Of a DNA stretch of 8,718 bases, positions 6,269-8,718 are shown one piece after another; within the stretch, counting starts at the first letter, position 1; each line of letters begins with the position of its first letter. Position numbers and translations under genes: made by a program. Source of the stretch: Bacteroidota bacterium (lineage in GTDB: Bacteria > Bacteroidota > Bacteroidia > Flavobacteriales > Flavobacteriaceae); contig JABHYI010000116.1 in the NCBI GenBank assembly GCA_018656255.1, forward strand, positions 1 through 8,718, read 5' to 3'. A model generated the notes under the pieces. The model saw only the letters and a list, made by a program, of their open reading frames with translations. It had not been told where the DNA came from and ran no database searches.

Positions 6269-7000
6269 TCAGCTATTCCAAATCCTCCAGGCCTCTTGGG
6301 CTTGGTACTCTAGCATTTTACTGCCATTGGCTATTGTAGCTCCTTTGGCAAGACCATGTTTTAAAAAAGTAGTCTGCCCGGGATTGTATATTAAATCAAA
6401 TAAGAAGTGTTCCTTAGTAATGTAGCTGTAGGGTATGTCTGGACATTTTAATACATCTGGGGCTACCCCTTGTGGTGTTGTGTTTACTATTAAAGTATTA
6501 TTTCCTAGGACCTGTTTTGTTACTTGGTCATAGCTAATAGTATCTTTTGTTTTACCTCTAGATACTGTAGTGCAGCAATATCCTAAACCATCAAGAGCAA
6601 ATTTAATTGCCTTTGAGGCGCCGCCATCCCCTAATATAAGTGCTGTTTTGCTTTTAGGTGTTGGGTAGCTTGCCAAGGATCTACTAAAACCGTAATGATC
6701 TGTATTGTATCCAACCAAGGTTCCATCTCCTAAAAACTTAATAGTATTTACGGCCCCAATTATGCGTGCCTGCTGGTCTAGATTATCAAGATATGGTATG
6801 ATTTCTTCTTTGTATGGAATTGTAACGTTTAAGCCCTTTAAAGTAGTTTCTTCTTGTACTATTTTTTTAAATAAGGCAAGAGTTTCTATGTCAAAATTAT
6901 GATAACTATGTGCTAGTTTTTCTTTTTCAAACTTTTCAGTGAAATATTTTTTAGAAAAAGAATACGCTATGTTTTTGCCAATTAGTCCGTAGTTAGCCAT
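6269..7000 (-). CDS. aroE: Shikimate dehydrogenase (NADP+)
   Basis: Reduces 3-dehydroshikimate to shikimate with NADPH, the fourth step of the shikimate pathway to chorismate and aromatic amino acids; cytoplasmic. The 243 residues show every active-site feature: S14-F-S16 and T60 for the shikimate carboxylate, catalytic K64 in GLNVTIPYK, N85 in GAVNT, catalytic D101 in GYNTDHYGF, and Q233 in KMLEYQAQ. The NADP-binding loop is LGDGGASKA (123-131), with Asp at the second position where Ala or Thr is more usual, and SRGKTK (147-152) supplies basic residues for the NADP 2'-phosphate. NTTPQGV (173-179) and DLIYNP (202-207) are also typical, although Val replaces the common Met of the TPxGM motif. 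Length fits the compact Bacteroidetes form of AroE. Its ATG overlaps the stop of the preceding DUF368 gene in ATGGCTAA, so translation is probably coupled. The protein looks intact and functional. Confidence 0.96.
   Translation of the reverse strand: MANYGLIGKNIAYSFSKKYFTEKFEKEKLAHSYHNFDIETLALFKKIVQEETTLKGLNVTIPYKEEIIPYLDNLDQQARIIGAVNTIKFLGDGTLVGYNTDHYGFSRSLASYPTPKSKTALILGDGGASKAIKFALDGLGYCCTTVSRGKTKDTISYDQVTKQVLGNNTLIVNTTPQGVAPDVLKCPDIPYSYITKEHFLFDLIYNPGQTTFLKHGLAKGATIANGSKMLEYQAQEAWRIWNS
6993..7000 (-). promoter_or_regulatory. Stop/start overlap ATGGCTAA coupling DUF368 and aroE translation
   Basis: The aroE start ATG (7000-6998) lies inside the last codons of the DUF368 gene, whose TAA is at 6995-6993, giving an 8-nt overlap in ATGGCTAA. 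No Shine-Dalgarno sequence is present. A ribosome finishing the first gene could restart on aroE, so the two products may be made in linked amounts. Confidence 0.6.
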
Positions 7001-8015
7001 TTTTTCTTTTTTTATACAGATGATACCAGTTAATACTTAGCACTGTAAAAACACCAAGTATAATAAAAGTAATTGCCAGAAGTGTAGCCCAAGATAATTC
7101 TGAGGGGAAATACCTGTTATAGCCTGTAATGATTTCTGTTGCGTTTGCATCAAGATTAATTTCTCCAAGAGCATTTCGGCTATATATTTTTTCTTTCCAA
7201 GGCCAAACTACCCCAAGAGAGCCAGCTATAAAACCTATAATAACTGCGTAGGTTGCTTTTTTATATTTTTTTAACACATATCCAAGCAGGTGAGATAAAG
7301 AGACTAAGCCTGTTGCAGAACCAAGAGAAAACACCACCAAGACCTTTAGTAGCCTCAAACGCTGGCTATTGTTTTTAAACGAAAAATCACCCATTACTAT
7401 TTCAGATAGGGTGTCAAACAAAGCATTTACAGAATCTACTAGAAGTAATACGTAGTTGCCTAAAAGAATTAAAATAAAAGAGCCAGATAGGCCCGGGAGG
7501 GTCATTCCAGAAACACCAATGATACCACACAAAAAAACAAAAATAAGATTGTCGTTCTCGCGAGCTGGTTCGAGAAAACTAATAGCAATACCGGCAATAA
7601 CGCCGCAGATCAAATACCCAATATATTTTTTGTTCCAGGGTCCGAAATCTTTAGTGATATAAAATATAGAACCTATAATCATCCCAAAAAAAGCACTCCA
7701 AACTTGCAACTCATACTCAAAGAGTAGGTAGTCTAGTATTTTTGACACACTGAAATAGCTGATAACCATGCCAAGTAACAGTAAGCCTAGAAAGCCTGCA
7801 TTGGTGTATCGTATAAAACTCTTTACTCGACCTCTAAGTAAAAGTTTAAATGCCTTACTGTTTATTTTTTGAAGAGAGTAAATAAATTCTTCATAAAAAC
7901 CAGCAACAAAAGCTACTAAACCTCCAGAGACTCCAGGAACCTTATTGGCAGCTCCCATGGTAATCCCTTTTAGGATTAACCAGAATTTATCTATGGTGGT
8001 TCTTTGAGTGCTCAC
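6993..8015 (-). CDS. DUF368 membrane protein, putative polyprenyl-phosphate transporter (PopT family)
   Basis: A 340-residue inner-membrane protein with about eight or more hydrophobic segments. Two related signature loops are visible: KGITMGAANKVPGVSGG at 16-32 and GVSGMTLPGLSGSFILI at 167-183. This internal pseudo-repeat (PG-x-SG) defines DUF368. WPWK at 271-274, before a cytoplasmic- or periplasmic-type loop, is also typical. Members of DUF368 have been shown to be undecaprenyl-phosphate transporters (PopT) that return the lipid carrier across the membrane after glycan export; I infer the same role here. The GTG at 8015 is the likely start: the in-frame TAA of the upstream gene lies four codons before it, the nearby ATG (8020) is in another frame and stops at once, and the next in-frame ATG (residue 20) would cut the first signature. 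Spacing to the upstream paralogue is 9 nt, and its end overlaps aroE by 8 nt. At 340 residues it is slightly long for the family. Confidence 0.9.
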   Translation of the reverse strand: MSTQRTTIDKFWLILKGITMGAANKVPGVSGGLVAFVAGFYEEFIYSLQKINSKAFKLLLRGRVKSFIRYTNAGFLGLLLLGMVISYFSVSKILDYLLFEYELQVWSAFFGMIIGSIFYITKDFGPWNKKYIGYLICGVIAGIAISFLEPARENDNLIFVFLCGIIGVSGMTLPGLSGSFILILLGNYVLLLVDSVNALFDTLSEIVMGDFSFKNNSQRLRLLKVLVVFSLGSATGLVSLSHLLGYVLKKYKKATYAVIIGFIAGSLGVVWPWKEKIYSRNALGEINLDANATEIITGYNRYFPSELSWATLLAITFIILGVFTVLSINWYHLYKKRKNG

Positions 8016-8024
8016 AGCATTATG

Positions 8025-8718
8025 TTAGTTAGTATTTTTTTTGTTTGCAACAAATTCTAAAAGGAAAATAATCATAAAACCAGCAATCATACATAAAATG
8101 GCTGCCATCACTTTTGGGTCTGCGTCATATCCGCCGGGAAGAATACTTCTTTCAATAAAAGGTATTTCTTCACCATGGCTATTTTTGCGGTATTGTAATA
8201 CTTCTTTCCAAGGCCAAATTTTGTTGAGTGCACCAATCATAAATCCCGTTAAAACAGCCAGTGTAGTGTTTTTATGATTTGCAAACATCCAGTTTAATAT
8301 TCCAGAAAATACTTTAAGACCAGCAATAGCTCCTAGTGCAAAAACTCCAATTTTTAATAAGGCGTTACCAAGGGCGCTTAAGCTAAAAGTACTTAACGCC
8401 TCTATGAATTGATTTATAGCGCCAATAACGATGGTGTAGCCCCCAATTAGTATTAGTATAAAGGCTCCAGAAATACCAGGTAATATCATAGCACAAATGG
8501 CAATTGCACCAGCGATAAAAACAAACCATAATGGAGTATCTAATTGAGACGGTTCAAGAATCGTAATCCAATAAGCAACACCTGCTCCAATAATTAGTGA
8601 AACTATAGTTTGTACATTGAATTTTTTGATTGATTTTCCGATAAATAAAATGCTCGCGATAATTAGTCCGAAAAAGAATCCCCACACAAGTTGTGGATGA
8701 GAATCTAACAACCCAGTA
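8025..8718 (-). CDS. Second DUF368 membrane protein, putative polyprenyl-phosphate transporter (N-terminus outside window)
   Basis: The open frame continues past the right edge, so the gene is cut at its 5' end by the window and not by a mutation. About 230 residues are visible. An in-frame TTG at 8711 is not the true start: comparison with the neighbour shows that about 95-100 residues, including the first KGxxMGxxxxVPGVSGG signature, are missing upstream. The second signature AICAMILPGISGAFILI, then IGGY, begins about 71 residues after that TTG; WPWK lies near 166-169. The alignment with the neighbouring DUF368 protein is continuous (for example QLVWGFFFGLIIASILF against QVWSAFFGMIIGSIFYI), yet the two differ at most positions, so they are old paralogues rather than a recent duplication. 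The TAA stop (8027-8025) lies 9 nt before the GTG of the next gene. The inferred role is recycling of undecaprenyl phosphate or a related carrier across the inner membrane. Confidence 0.9.
   Translation of the reverse strand, partial: TGLLDSHPQLVWGFFFGLIIASILFIGKSIKKFNVQTIVSLIIGAGVAYWITILEPSQLDTPLWFVFIAGAIAICAMILPGISGAFILILIGGYTIVIGAINQFIEALSTFSLSALGNALLKIGVFALGAIAGLKVFSGILNWMFANHKNTTLAVLTGFMIGALNKIWPWKEVLQYRKNSHGEEIPFIERSILPGGYDADPKVMAAILCMIAGFMIIFLLEFVANKKNTN

Noticed and set aside
7553..7577. CTCGCGAG palindrome and TTCTCG/CGAGAA arms in the second DUF368 gene
   Set aside because: Short arms in coding DNA; no other sign of a binding site or element.
8373..8400. Bulged hairpin GGCG-C-TTAAG / CTTAA-CGCC, with an alternative partner GGCGTTA at 8361-8367
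   Set aside because: The stem is short and interrupted, lies within DUF368 coding sequence, and has no T-run; chance is a sufficient explanation.
1..8718. Possible mobile element, defence system or phage region
   Set aside because: No transposase, integrase, toxin, nuclease or CRISPR-like repeats; gene families and composition are uniform and housekeeping-like.

Overview
The window looks like a stretch of ordinary chromosome from a marine-type Flavobacteriia (Bacteroidetes) genome. The DNA is AT-rich, gene starts lack Shine-Dalgarno sequences, and the gene families are typical of that class: a CCG-type Fe-S protein, the short protein usually misnamed 'ABC transporter ATPase', a GH3/serine-hydrolase fusion, a large DUF349 repeat protein and paired DUF368 proteins. 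I see no tRNA, rRNA, CRISPR array, insertion sequence, phage or plasmid gene. Nearly every base is coding; the longest gap between genes is about 99 bp.

Layout. Plus strand, left: the tail of an Fe-S protein (1-110), a 161-residue conserved protein of unknown function (135-620), and a secreted 972-residue enzyme (640-3558) that joins a NagZ-like GH3 beta-N-acetylglucosaminidase to a class-C beta-lactamase-fold serine hydrolase. Gaps of 25 and 19 nt suggest one transcript. Minus strand, read from the right edge leftwards: two tandem DUF368 membrane proteins (polyprenyl-phosphate transporter family; the first runs off the window), shikimate dehydrogenase AroE (start overlaps the preceding stop by 8 nt), then after a 99-bp gap with a candidate promoter a DUF349 repeat protein, and 5 nt later a class I SAM-dependent methyltransferase. 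The two transcription units meet tail to tail: the stop codons of the fusion enzyme and the methyltransferase lie on opposite strands of the same TTAA.

How the genes may work together. The fusion enzyme probably trims peptidoglycan fragments in the periplasm. The DUF368 pair probably returns undecaprenyl phosphate across the membrane for reuse in wall and glycan synthesis. So a cell-envelope turnover theme is plausible, but it is inferred from families and not shown by the sequence. AroE is a housekeeping enzyme of aromatic amino acid synthesis. The roles of the DUF349 protein, the methyltransferase and the 161-residue protein are unknown.

Most unusual sequence feature. Inside the methyltransferase gene, 4091-4130 forms a nearly perfect 40-bp palindrome (18 of 20 base pairs, including two uninterrupted 12-bp arms). 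It lies exactly over the codons of a cysteine-rich metal-binding-like motif. I found no convincing new defence or mobile system.
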